From: Tyto alba
Lineage: Eukaryota > Chordata > Aves > Strigiformes > Tytonidae
Direction of reading: 5' to 3'
NCBI RefSeq assembly: GCF_018691265.1
Contig: NW_024881303.1
Location: 9,913,777-9,977,776, forward strand
Length of the DNA: 64,000 bases
Shown piece by piece: positions 40,101 to 52,617 of the stretch (position 1 is its first letter; every line of letters begins with the position of its first letter). The translations under genes and the position numbers were made by a program. The notes under the pieces are model-generated. The model saw only the letters and a program-made list of their open reading frames with translations. It did no database searches and had not been told where the DNA came from.

Positions 40101-41188
40101 TGTTAACATCTGGACTTCTCCCTTCTGTTTTGGTTTTTATATATTATTATAATAAACATTAACATTATTTTTAATAATCATCAAATAGCAGTTTCTCTGG
40201 CAGCTTGAGACTTCATTATAAAATCAAATAGTGAAAATAAATATACAGCTCTCTTACACGGAAAGTTGAAAGTTTGACTCAACTCTGCAAATATGCCATT
40301 GTTAGTCTAATCTATTGTAGAATTCATAGAATAATGAATTAACTTTCCAATTGCATACAGTGAGGCATAACAAATGAGAGAATGCTACCATGGTAATGAG
40401 CAAAATACACACTTGGTTTTGCAGGTTTTAATGGGCTACCAACTGAGGAGAGAGACTTTTGCCTGATTTTTTTTTAACTTGTAAAATCTGAGAGTGATTT
40501 AAGTGATCAGAGAACATCAGTACTCCACACTTCTCAGAGCATCTCCAAATATTCCGCCTGCCAGGCTTCCCTGTGACATGTATTTCAAACAACCAAAGAG
40601 GACGGGGGCAAGATTAAAACGTGACTTTTAAATAACTGAATGTGGTAGCAGTTAAAACTGCTTCTGGTTTAAATTTGTACAGAACTGGACTTGGACAATG
40701 TCTGTTTCAAGGCCCAAGCTCAGCAAGTAGCCACACATAGGAGGTACGCTGGCTCAGACTGAAATTAGACTGTGCCTAAAAAGTTAGACTATCCTAATCT
40801 GGGGCTGATACAAGCGAAAAGAATGTTTTTATATTTAAGGATAGTTTGTTTCTTGTTATTACTATCTACTACCAATGGTCCTAGAGTTGGACTTCTTTTC
40901 TTTTTTTCTTTTCCTGTTGGGAAGAAGGAATTGATTGGTGGCTTACTTTGTGTGGCAGGAGACAAAAGTGACTTAATTTGGGGTAAATTGTTACAGGCTT
41001 TGGGAACATGACCCATTATCTATCTCTCTTGATGGATTTTGGACAAGGATCTTGTTGCATTGTGGCTTTAGTAATAGATCTTCTATGTATTTATGTAGTT
41101 AAAATTAAATTCACAAGATGTAAGTTTAATAGTTCTGCATTAATCCTTCATAAAGCACTGATCTTTTGTGTTTTATCTTCTTCCTCAG

Positions 41189-41253
41189 TGTGTCAATCCT
41201 GATCTTTAATATTTCTCGGCAGTGCTTTGTTGTGGTGAAGCAGTTCCGCCCAG
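41189..41253 (+). CDS. NUDT14: NUDT14 coding exon 3
   Basis: This 65-nt exon encodes (S)VSILIFNISRQCFVVVKQFRP and ends with the first base (G) of an Ala codon. It aligns without gaps to human NUDT14 [22 protein letters not shown]. The VVVKQFRP segment is the beta-strand and 'QFR' motif found in ADP-sugar and UDP-sugar pyrophosphatases just before the Nudix core. The acceptor is cttcttcctcag and the donor is CAG|gtaatc. The entry phase (one base completing AG+T) matches exon 2 and the exit phase matches exon 4. The KQFRP core is intact. It is shorter than the reporting cut-off of ordinary ORF scans. Confidence 0.96.
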
Positions 41254-44200
41254 GTAATCCTCTTTTTTTAGATTTACTTTTGCTCTCTAGTGAAGCAAGC
41301 TTTTAAGGGTTTAGCAGTTAAAAGTTGGCACATCTGTGGTGATAAAATCTTTGTTCTATATTCTGTTTCTTTGTATGATAGCCCACCCTTTTCATTTGGT
41401 CAGAATTTCTAACCAGGGAAATTTCCATTACAGATGAAACGAATGATCAGGGTAGCCTTACATTTTACTTTTGGGCTTGTCCTCTTGGATGAATTTACAA
41501 ACAGCTCTGCAATGTTCATGCAGTAGATTGCTTTTATTTCTACAATGATCATGCAATAGATTGATTTTATTTGAAGTTCCTCCTTGACCTATCTAGTATT
41601 TAGTAGGCAACTTCTGTGCAGAAGCACAATTTTTATTTTTTTTTTTTTTTTTTGGTTTATACTATTCCTTTGGAATTTAAAATGAGAGGAATTCAGGACT
41701 GTATGCTTTTTCATCAATATGTGGACAGCTTCATTTTACCAGTTATTATTATGAATTTAGGTTAATTTTTTTCTGAGTTTTTGTATCTTATTTTAATTCA
41801 AAGCAATATTTATTTTCTGGAAGTTAAAAATGAAATGCATATTCTCTGCATGTTAATTAAAAAAATCACAAGATACTTCACTGACTGTTGCTAAGAGACC
41901 ATTTGAAGACGGTTCATGGTAGACTTTATAGGAAACTTTCTAGGGTGGTGTCATGCTGTCCGTTCTTACTGACAGTGATTGACGGGCTCCTCAGTGATGT
42001 GCAGCACTGTTATACTGACAGTGCATACTTCTCATGAAACACTATATTAACTCTTATAAAGTGTTTATTAATAATCCAATGTCTTTCATTTGCCAGCTGA
42101 ATAAAATGGCTCATATAGCTGTTGCTGTCTTTGAGGCAATCTTGGGCAAAAGCCTTCATATATGTGCATATATATATGTACTGAACAGTGACATGTTCAT
42201 TACACAGTCTGTATGGAAGTATCAAGATCGGACTGTTCTTGGAGTTCAACTGTTCCAGAGGCTGGAGCTGCTCAGAAACCTGGCCTTCGGGACAGCAGTC
42301 AGTCACAGCAGTTCAGTGATTGCAACCATGCCCTGACACTACTCACATCAGTAATTATTATTATTATTTTATATATATATAATATATAATTATATTTCCA
42401 TTCCATGGTTATTGTCTGCCTTGGTGCCTGTTCCACAAAGCAAAAATAAAGGCTGAGACTTTTCTCACTGCTAGCTCCTGTCAGGGTCCCACCAGGAAGG
42501 TGATGGCTTGTTACTTGTGAGCAAACAGCTGCCGCTCACTTACCCGGCACGTCCCCTGCACATGTGCTGGTTGACACATGTGCTTGCCTTCCCTTAGGGT
42601 GTGGTGTCATGAGCAGGTTTTCCCACTGAAGTCTGTGCTGCTTGTAAAGGCAGTCATCCCTCCCTGTACGTACATTCCCACCCTGCTCCCTTTGGCAGCA
42701 CCAGCCCTTATGCAGCCACAACAGAGGTCTTATATGGCTGAAAAGAGAAAATTTTGCAGATTAGGCAGTTTATCCGACTGACCTGAAAGAGTTCATGCTG
42801 GCTTGAGACATGGCAGGAGCACCCGACTAGGGTGAGGCAGACAGGACCATGTTTTTCAGTGTAGTGTGGACTTAGATCATCTTGAATGATCATAAAATCA
42901 CACATTTGGAAGGAACAGAGAGAAGAAAGTTATGCGTATATCCACGTTTCCATATTAGTTCCTCACCCGTGAGTGACTGTCAGAGGTCTTGGGCAATGCT
43001 CATTTTGGTAGACAGTTGACCGCACATTTTCAAATATAATAAAAATACTCCTGGGAAAGGCTGGGGTTAATAGCTGTGAACATGTGCCCTGGTTTTTGTC
43101 ACTGTAAGTATAATGACCTTACAATGGATTGTGATGTTTGGTTTTGCATTGACTTAAAATAAACAGTATCAAAATTGGAATCATAAGCCATGTTCTGTTT
43201 CAGGAGGTATGAAACACTGATGCAATCAAAGAGAAATCAGAAGTTTAAAGAAAAGCTAGCACGTTCCACAGTCAGCTAAACTCCACTAACCCCTCAGTCT
43301 GTACTGTTGTTTTCTTCTCTTTAGGGACAGCAAACGAGTCCCTGTACGAGTCATCTAACAAGTCTGTTTTGAATAACAGTTATGATCTTATTTGGTGAAT
43401 TTGGTTGAGCCATCTATCTTTTGTCCCAGATTTGCAGAAAGGAAGGCAAGTGCATCAGTTCTACTGGAGTTTCCTCTCTGAGACTTCTTACAGCTGAGTG
43501 GCTCTGGGGTAATTAGTCAAGAAATTTAATGAGCACTAGAAGGTTGTTTGAGTCCTCACTGTGCTGCCACTCATTGCATGTGTACATCTGATGATGGAGG
43601 AAGCTGCCCAGTGATGATGAAGAGGCAGTTTCTGACCGAAATAGCATACACCATCAGAAAACTGGAGAGCACTCAGACACGGGAACTAGTGGGTGGGTGA
43701 CTGGGCTGGGAGCTGAGCTTTTTCTTCTAGTTTCTGCTTTCCAAACTCTTTGTGCATTTGCAATAAACTGACAGCCTGTGATGAGGAAGAGGAGAGCCAC
43801 AGGTTTCCCTTAGAAGAGTGTGCCCTAGCCAATAGGCCACAGAGTGCTTTTCCATCTGGTACTTTATCTCCCCTGGTGCATCGCTTGTGCAGTCAATTTT
43901 GCACCTTCACGAGAGGTATGGGGCACTCCTCTCTTCCCTGAGATTAGCAGGCAGCCTGGTTTTCTAGGCTTTGCTTATCTATGAGAGATAAATTGAGTTT
44001 GAACCATTGCGAGCCTGGTGACACTGAATTCATACTCCAACTCCTTGGTGAATGCTCTAATATTTAGACTCTCTTACAGATGTGGCTGTTACAGCTTTTC
44101 TTCCTTATCTACAGAGAAAAGCTGTTACTGGGTTTTAAGTGTTGTCATATTGCAGGACTTGGCTCTGGAGAGGACTGCTGGATTAGGTCCTTCTGGGAAT

Positions 44201-46087
44201 GTAGGTTTTGATCTACGTGGAGCCCAGTTGCACTGAGGGAGGAGACCAGCAGGTGCCTGCTGCAATGACAGGATGGGTTTCAGGGATTCGACAGACTTGT
44301 AACAGAGAGTTACTTTAATCACAGTTTCATATTTCTGTACCCCACACTCTTACCTGCATCCTGTTTTGATGCCCAAGTCCTTTAGTGGGATGCATGTGTT
44401 GTTCCTTTTTGTATTTACTGATACGGATATGTCTATACTAAAAAAAACCAATAAAACCTTAAGAGTATTTGGCTCATCTCAGAGAGATCTTGGAAGTAGT
44501 TGTCATTTATGATAATTGTCATAGCTTTTAGAAGTTTTTGGAATAATGACAGCAGACACCCTTCAAGGATCTGTCCCTCAAAGTCTGCATGGAATATTTT
44601 TTTTTGCTGCCTTCAAGCTGCATTTTAAAAAGAAAACTGAGCTCTAGTCATGTCTTTCAAGTAAGAAATGGAGGCTCCTTTCCTTAACTATTTGAATCCC
44701 AAAGGCCTAGATATACCTACTACAACCAGCTTTGAAAGTTTTAACTTCTGGAGAAAGATGGGTTTGGGACAATAGGCTGATCCAGACATCTCCCTTTCAA
44801 GTGCTGATCTTGCTACACTGCACTTGCGAGGTGTCGTGAGGAGCGTTGCAGAAGGAGCCTGGGCACAAATGTCTGGGGTGTAGACTCTTCCTCGGAGACC
44901 AAGCGCTTGAGAAGTCACTGTGGTATTTTCTTCTATGCGACAACATTTCTGTAGAGACCTTATTGTATATCACAGTTTTAAGAAATAATAAGCTAAATCC
45001 AGTAACTGAAAGAACACAAAGTTGTCCATTAAACTTGAACTCTTTTATATACCAGTTCTGCAAGATTAGAATGGGAAATAAAAGATAAGGTCATTTGAAA
45101 ACCATTTTATGTGCATATGAAATATGCATGGAATAAAAATAATTTCAAATTTTAAATTAGTTTTATTCAGGGTGTTTTATAACACCCTCATGGTAATCTT
45201 TCATGAAAAGCAAGGGGATAGACATTCAAAGAAATGCAAGAAATTCAAAGAAATTAAAGACATTTCAAAGAAGAAACAAGTGGGATTATACCTGTAAATT
45301 AAAGTTACAATAGTCTGGAATTGTCAGTAGTAATTCTTTGTGTGTTAACATCCCATCCTGCAGTTCTTACTCTGGCAAAATTTCTGTTGACATCAGTGAG
45401 AGGTTTTGCTTAAATAAGGACTAAAATCTGGCATTTGCACTTTCTTTAGGAGTGCATTACAGTGGCAGCTGTTTGTAGATTAATTCAAGAAGTCTTTTTC
45501 AGACTCCACACAGGAATCTGTGCAAGGAGCTGTATGCTCAAAAGAGGATTTTTTTTTTTTTTTCCCTCAAACAAGCATACATGCTTTTCATACCCTTTCT
45601 AAATAACAGCTGAGTTGACAGGCTGAAAGACTCATCATTGTGCACATGGTACATAATGTGCAACCCAACTTTCCTGGAAGATAACTGCATAGTTTAAATT
45701 AAATCCTGATATCCGCATTGCCCAACAAATGGAAGCTGTATGGCTCTTCTGGGACTTAGACTTCTTGGATGAACTAGCTTCCTTCTTTTATTTTTATTTC
45801 TTTTAAGGTGTGCATGAATTCATTCTAAATGATACGAGCACAAATAGAGTTAAAGAATAATGTTACAGAAATAAGAACTTTTGTTCTCTAAAATTCCAAT
45901 TTCAGTGTGTCCTAATTTTAACAGATAACACAGCTGAATTCCTTGTTACTCTCAAGGACTCTGATGGTTATCAATTTCCAGGCAAAATTTGTTTACCATC
46001 TTTTTGTTTCTATTTAATATGAATGAACTAACACACACTCCCTTATTTCTTTTGTGTTTTGTTTTTGTTTTGTTTATTTTTATAAAG
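41254..46087 (+). other. NUDT14 intron 3 (about 4.8 kb)
   Basis: Intron between donor gtaatc and acceptor ttttataaag. It holds a poly-T run near 41640 and an AT-rich (TTA)n/(AT)n microsatellite at about 42353-42398. A short segment near 42885 (atcataaaatcacacatttggaagg-like) may be an antisense CR1 terminus but is too degraded to call. At 45169-45188 there is an 8-bp stem with a 4-nt loop (agggtgtt/ttat/aacaccct). No extra coding exon is evident. Confidence 0.9.
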
Positions 46088-46325
46088 CTGTTTACATGTG
46101 TGAAATAGAAAGGCATCACCCTCAAGTCTTTCAGAATCAGGACAATGAGAACTTCCCTCGTCTAGAGGATCCCTTACCTGCTGCGGTAGGAGTGACCTAT
46201 GAACTCTGTGCTGGCATTGTAGACAAACCAGACCTTTCTTTAGAAGAAATTGCATGTGGGGAAGTCTTAGAAGAGTGTGGCTATCATGTTTCTGTTACAG
46301 ACCTAAGGAGGATCACTTCTTACAG
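46088..46325 (+). CDS. NUDT14: NUDT14 coding exon 4, containing the Nudix box
   Basis: This 238-nt exon encodes about 79 residues, from the split Ala (AVYMCEIERHH…) to …DLRRITSY, and ends with AG of a split codon. Human NUDT14 aligns along the whole length (AVYAGEVERR…, …[33 protein letters not shown]…). It carries the catalytic Nudix helix: ELCAGIVDKPDLSLEEIA followed by CGEVLEECGYHV. The two Glu of the EExG motif, which bind the catalytic Mg2+, and the upstream Glu pair LEE are present. The Nudix-box Arg position (RE-U-xEE; Lys in human) is Gly, encoded GGG. The acceptor is ttttataaag, with a T-rich tract before it, and the donor is CAG|gtaaat. The enzyme hydrolyses UDP-glucose to glucose-1-phosphate and UMP in the cytosol. 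Confidence 0.98.
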
Positions 46326-48349
46326 GTAAATATCAGTAAGTTAAAGCACTTTTAATTTTGTTGTTTCACAGATTGCTGAAGTGGCCTGCATGTAAATTAA
46401 TGTTCCCTGTTCCTTTATTTAATCAGTGTGTTGGAGGAACATGGACATCTGAAAGTATATGAAAGGTGTGATTTTCAGCAAGTGAGAGGAGTGTTTACAG
46501 AGATTTAAGGAATTATAAACTCATAATTACGGGATTTAATTCACAGTAAGAATGTTACTATTGTAATTTATTTCAAAGACTGTTAGAACTGGGAAAAGCT
46601 GAATTGGGCTCTTCAGAGCAGTTTGTTACAACACTAGAAAACAGCCCAGCTTTACTGTGTCAGGTGTTTTCCATCTCTGATTCATATTATTCTGATTAAC
46701 AGTAGAAGATGCCCAAGGTGGACTCTGATTTACCATTAACACAATTTTGCAGAAGCATGAGAACGTGTGTCATTAGATCTCTTCATAATATTTTGGCCGT
46801 AATTAAGCCTTCTTTGATTTGGACAAGAAATAATATTATATATGAAGATTTTGATGATTTGACTATGAAAATTTTTACACTATAGTTTTTGCAGGGTTTA
46901 CGAATAGTTATTGAAATAGATTTTAACATGTTTTAAAACATGTATTAGGAGTAAGAGGAAAGCTTCATATGTAAGAGGAAAAATACAGAATGTGAGTTGT
47001 TGGAGGGGGAAAAAAAACAACCAACCAAACAAACAAAACAAAAGAAAACCCTCAGGAGAAACTTTGCACACCGCTTTAATCCCATTATATCTCCTTCCCA
47101 GCTTTTAGTGTTGTTATCCAAAATGTAGGTATGTTTGTATTTTACAGAGAAAGCAGCAGGTTTTTTACTTTCTTTATTTTCCTTGACATCTCCGTTGAAC
47201 TAGGCCCTGTCATTGGTTTTTAATTTGGGAATTGAATACAAATCCACAGCTGTCAATCCTGGCAAATGTTATTTCCTGCTGGATTAACAAGCAGTGCTTC
47301 TGTTGAGGGGAGGGGGTGAATCACAGGAGCTGTCTTTTACAACTCCTTAAACATAGATTAAGGGTTTGTTCTACTGAAAGAAAAAGTACCTTCTAGATTT
47401 ATGAGCAAAAGCTGTCTATAGGATTTCAGAGGTTGGATGACACTGACAGGCTATATCATGCAAATACATACACAGGTATATGTACGTATATATGTGTATA
47501 CAAACACAAAACAGAAAAAGTAGAATATAATTTCTGTAGCTGTAGAAGTTTGTAGTTTCAGTGTAGAAGTTTGACTCAACTTTAGTGATTTACATCTGGC
47601 TAAAACACCATATGTTTTTTGGTTGATAAATGTATCTTATAGGTGGTTGTGCTTTCAGTTGACATTTTTTTTTTTTTTTTTTTTAATTGCACTGACCTGC
47701 AAAGAGAGTGCACAATTGGAGTTTCCTCTGTTGAGACCCATGCAAAGGGCACTTAATATGTTAATCCCCCAATCCTGCTTTGTCTATGTGGGCACAGCTT
47801 TCTGCCCACGGAGATCCATGCTGAAGTCAGAAAGGCCTGTATAGTATTTACTTTTTTAGGTTCCTGTGAAAGGTTGAATCATCAAAGACGGTATTTTACA
47901 GTTTCTTTTGTTGGACTTACTGTGCTCTGTATTTGAATTTATTCTAAATGTTATGGTCTTCCTATTAAGAGTGTCCTGTTCTTCCTTCAGACAAAGACTG
48001 GCATAGCTGTCTGATGCTTGAGGATTTGATGCAAAGACAGGAAATAATTGATTCCCCTACGGTCTGCTAAGGACATTTTTTCTGTAATGGCTATCTTACA
48101 TATAAGAATTCCTGGGTTTTTCCTAAGTGTAACAGGTTTTTCCAAATGGTTTATGCTGCTGTTTTATGCTGTGATTGTCAATACAAAGCACTGACATAAA
48201 GTGTTACATTAATGCATGTGCATGCCATTAATAATTACAATACCTCATGCGCTTCTTCTATTATCTGCCCTCTCAATGATCCATTTAACAATTGCTCTAT
48301 AGTATTTATTGATCCAGTGCATCAGGTCAGAGAGAAGCCTTAGAAAACA

Positions 48350-49580
48350 GAACTGGGAGGAATTTTGGGAGGATCTCATCTAGACTGCTCCTCTTCCGAA
48401 GATCAGGCTCAGCTGGATTCACTTCTGACAAATGTGCATCTGTGCTTTCTCTAAAATCTGATCATTTCATAGGCTTTCTTGGATGGTTTCATTATTCTGT
48501 CTGAAGCGTCTAACTATCTGTACCATGAGCAAGTTTTTCCTCATGTCTTGTCTAAATTTCCCTGTCTTTATTTCAAGCCTGAGACTTAACTACCCTGTTC
48601 CCAGTGGACATGAAGTACTTCTGCACCTTCCACATACTTGTTTGAATATGTCTCCCCTTTATTTTATTTTTGCCTGTGCATAACTATCTTAGTTGATTTA
48701 AGCTTTATCTTTAGACCACGTATTCTAGATGTATGATCATTCCTTCTGCTGTCCTCTGCCTTCTCTCCATCTGGTCTGCATATTTCTTAAAAACATAGTG
48801 TCCAAAGTGGAGCACAGTATTTTAGCAGGGGCTTTACCAGTCTCAGATAGAAGCATTATTTCCCTAGGCTTACAGATGATTTTGCTTATATGCTGTAGTA
48901 TGACGTTTGCCTTTTTTCAGTGGCATTATGTTGTTGACTTATGGTTCATAATTCCTCCCCTCTCTCAGAACCATTTTCTGCAGCAGTACTGCACTGTCAT
49001 TCACCTCCTGTCTGCATTTGCAATCTTTGTTATTGCTGCCTGAACACAGAGCCTTGAACTTGCCTTTACTGAAATGCGTCCTGTACTGAATTGCATCCTA
49101 TTCTTTCAGACCATTTCTCCAACTTGTTGGGATGATTTTGAGTTCTAATGTTCGTCTATAGCTTCTTAGAATTAATCTATCTCAGCTTTGCTACCTGCAG
49201 TCTGTATTTCAACATACAAGTCCTAAGACGTAATACTGAATTATTATACTGAGTGGAGTATGGTCCCTGGTGGAATCCTATTTAGTTTGTATTTCCAATT
49301 TGACAGTGATATGCATTCCATGAGGACCGTTTTCATACTAGTTTTGCACCTATTTCACAGTTTTTTCAATTTCTAAGTGTATCATGATCTCCTAACTTCT
49401 TAATGAAACTGTCACATTAGATAGCATTCAAAGCCTTGATAAACTAAAGTGATATTGTTTGTGCTGCTGCTCCCATCCACAAGACCCGTTATCCTATTAT
49501 AGCTGATATTTGTTTGACTGCACTTGATATATTCCCGACAAATCTGTTAGCTGTTGCTCCTTTCTTGATGTAAATAAAAC
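48350..49580 (-). mobile_element. CR1 LINE, 5'-truncated, antisense, old
   Basis: Read on the + strand, the block order is that of the reverse complement of CR1. It begins with a 3' terminus (gggaggatctcatctagact, like …ggaggtcatctagtcca…). Next is a stretch like the region upstream of the 3' end (ctgtgcataactatcttagt onward). Then come the reverse-transcriptase C-terminal landmarks: gcagcagtactgcactgtca near 48978, gaacttgcctttactgaaat near 49053, ccatttctccaacttgttgg near 49111, and ttcaaagccttgataaacta near 49429. These match reptile and bird CR1 antisense sequence, for example '…cttgtctttattgaatttca…'. All frames are broken by stops and indels, so it is a dead fossil copy. Confidence 0.88.
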
Positions 49581-50237
49581 CACATTAAAATATTTAGATA
49601 ACTATCATTAATAATTACTGAGTTAAAGCTATTAGATTTTTCTAGATAAAAACTCAGGGTACTGTGCACGATGAAGAGGCTTTCATACAAACAAACAAGG
49701 GTTTCTGTGTCATCACACCCTTTGGTCTGAAAGCAAGGAGTTGTCTTGTATTCCTGATGACACCCCTTTCTGGAATCATGGTCATAAGAAGGAAATCGCC
49801 TGACTGGAATAAAAGCAGGCCTGACAGAAGGCCATGGGAAACAGAAGGCACATCAAATGTAAAGGGAGAAACGGTTTTGCCTAGGGAGGTCAATACAGTT
49901 CTGTGGCTAACGAAGAAGGGGAGGGCATGGACAGTCCCTAGGGTGAACTTAGACTAGGTAGAAAAATGGAATAGAAAATCCTCAACTAGAAAAAGAGGAA
50001 GAAGAGATGAAGGAACAATGCAGAGACAAAACATGGGCTGAGAACTAAATGGACTGAGGGAAAGTACATTCATTGTGGTGGAGAAGAATTTTGTAATGAA
50101 ATGAAGAAAGTACTTAGACTGTATTCAAGCAGAACTTTGCTCTGTTCTCAAGCAGTGGGAGCAGTAAAGACTGGAGCTAATCTGAAGATAACATTTTTTT
50201 TTTCCTCATTTATTATCAGGGCCTGCAACAGTGGTTT

Positions 50238-50253
50238 GGGGGGGGGGGGGGGG
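50238..50253 (+). repeat. Homopolymer G16
   Basis: Sixteen uninterrupted G (followed by T4) are visible. This is unusual, since poly-G runs are far rarer than poly-A/T. The run is prone to sequencing error, so its length is uncertain, and it could form stacked G-quartets between molecules. Confidence 0.9.
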
Positions 50254-52585
50254 TTTTAATATTTCTCAGCTAACCAGAAAAGGTTAACTACAGTACTGCT
50301 ACAGATATTTCAAAAACACATACAAATAAGCTGTTGGACCCTATTCTTAAGATCCTATCAAAGCTCCTGTGACATGCTACTCATCAGATAGAAGTCACGC
50401 ACTGAATTATGCAGATCTCAGACTTAATTACCTTGAATGATCCAGAGTAGCTGTGAAGTCAGTGAGTAATCAGGAAAGAAGCCAGGAGTTGGGGAGTTTA
50501 CGCTAGCTGAGTAAGAGTCTTTGAAACAAGTTGTTCTAGCAGCAGGAGGGCAGTATGGCATGGGAGAATGAAGGAGACCAGTTTGGGGGCTAATAACGAG
50601 AAAGACAAACATATTAAGAGAGACTTGACTGGAGGTCAGAGGAATCAAACTTTGAAGAATCAGAAATATCAGAAATACCAGAAGGTGAATTTAAATGCAA
50701 ATGGTTCATTTTGCTGTGTAGATAGAGGCAGGAATCATTGTGAAAAAAATCTGTATTGTTTGCAGCCTGTGTGGTAAGTTTCCTTTTCTCATGGTGGCTA
50801 TACAAAGTGCTACTTTTGTGCTTGGCATACAATAAGTAACCTAATTTTGGTATTACAAAAAGTTTCTTCTCTATTCTGGCAGCAGCTAATCCACTTTTGG
50901 AGGCTTCCTGAAAGTTTTGATGCCTACTGGTGTGTTGAGTTCTCATCAACTATATGTACAGTCAAAAATGGCACAGATGGGAGATGCAGTGGGTATAAAG
51001 GAACCATTTAGCTCAACAATAAAATTAAGCTAATACTATATTAGTATAATTGTTAGACGAGGCTTCATGAAAATGGTTGCCAGTTAAATTGTTCGTTTTT
51101 AAAAGCTTCAAAAGAAATGTGAGCTTCCCTCCTTTTTTTTTTTTTTTTTTATTTTTTTCTGTTTTTCCCCTAAATTCAAAGTTTTGTAAGTGAATTAATT
51201 ACTTTGGGCTTACTAATATATCAGATATAACAAATCTTCTATCTGTCATGGTATCCCAACAGTTTTCAGTTTGAATCCCTTGTGAAATTCAGCTGTGAGT
51301 TAGTTTCTTAGGTTGAAGTATTTCCAGCTATCTTCCTTGAGCCTTGTCTCCTTACAAGGCAGGGACAGAGAAATACAGTGTTGTTGCTAAAGATGTTATT
51401 ATTGCTATTGGAACTTACAGTATTTTCTTTTAGTTCTTGAAAATTTTGGTCCTCTTGAAGAATATTTATAAAATTATTTGGACTTAAATAACACCTCAGT
51501 GCATCAGGATAAATCCCTTCATTCCTCCTTTATTTTCTCCCAGAGGTGGTAATAAACTCTTGGCTATGAGTTGGATACAATAGGAGGTGCAGGTTCCCAG
51601 CCCCGCTGCAAAAAAATCAGATGGATTAGTTTAAGGGCCTAACTATATTAACATAGGTACTTACTTTAATCTTCCTACATTTGATTTTTTTCCAAAAGTA
51701 CATAACAAAGAAGAGCATTCAGAGAATTAATATTGGATGTTCCAATTACTGTGATATGGCTGTTAGCCTCTGTGCAGTGAGGTAAAAATGGTTTGTATTC
51801 ACTCAGGTTATTATGTAGAAAGAATAATAGCCTTGAAAATGTTGGAGTGCATTATAATTAGAAAGATCACCTGCTAGTACACCTGTTGGGTGATGGCATA
51901 ATGTAATATAATTTTATGTTAATTACTTCTCTGCTTTTTTCCCTGCACCTGCTGCTTATAATGTCAGAACTGTACCAAGGTCTTAAGAAGTGACAATAGG
52001 AGCTGCATGTCTCTGTTCATCAGTTTACATGTTGCATGCCTAAATAGATCTTGATTTCAGCATAAATAACAGAGATTTGTTCGCATTTATTTGTAAACAT
52101 GAATTATGTATTCACTGTATACGCAAATTTTGCATCCAGATGGCTTACATCTTATAAAAGGGTATATTGCATTTAGGAATTTTCACGTTAACTATGTCAG
52201 ATTAAAACCAAAAAAATATATTTCTGTGTTGATAGGAACAGGTGAATGTTGATTGTTTATAGATTTTATATTTGTTAAATACTAAGAAATGATGAGAAAT
52301 TTAGCTTTTAATTGCTGTATGTCAGAAATCTGAGTTAAACTAAGAGTTTTCACAATGGTAAGTCAATTCATTAGTTCCCCATGTTGCAGCAGAGGAGTAC
52401 AGTATAAGATATTGTTTATTTTCTCATACATGTTTGTTCTTCCATACTAAAAATGTAATGTTTATGAATGTGATAATTGCAAATATAATAACTGGCTGCT
52501 GTAGATGAGCACCCAGACATGAGAAGAAGGCAAAGCTAATCTTGAGTACATACTTTAAATTTCAACCCTGCTTACAAATGTGTGA

Positions 52586-52617
52586 GTGTGCATATATGCA
52601 CACGTGTGTGCACACAC
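52586..52617. other. Alternating purine-pyrimidine tract (potential Z-DNA)
   Basis: For 32 bp purines and pyrimidines alternate without a break (gtgtgcatatatgcacac, then gtgtgtgcacacac). The first 18 bp (52586-52603) are a perfect palindrome. Such GT/AC-rich alternation favours Z-DNA and cruciform extrusion. A role is not implied by the sequence. Confidence 0.85.

Larger units (their letters stand above)
27236..41188 (+). other. NUDT14 intron 2 (about 14 kb)
   Basis: This is AT-rich intronic DNA between the gtaac donor and the ttcctcag acceptor. It contains a CR1 tail, a perfect inverted repeat, an isolated CpG-rich islet at about 32.2 kb and a (CAAA)n microsatellite, all listed separately. 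I see no further coding exon of NUDT14. The protein runs without a gap from exon 2 to exon 3. Confidence 0.9.

Noticed and set aside
43205..43279. Acceptor-like site followed by an open 24-codon run and stop (RYETLMQSKRNQ…), as an alternative last exon
   Set aside because: Joined to NUDT14 exon 3 in its real phase, the frame stops after a few codons, and the open frame is not the one the splice would use.
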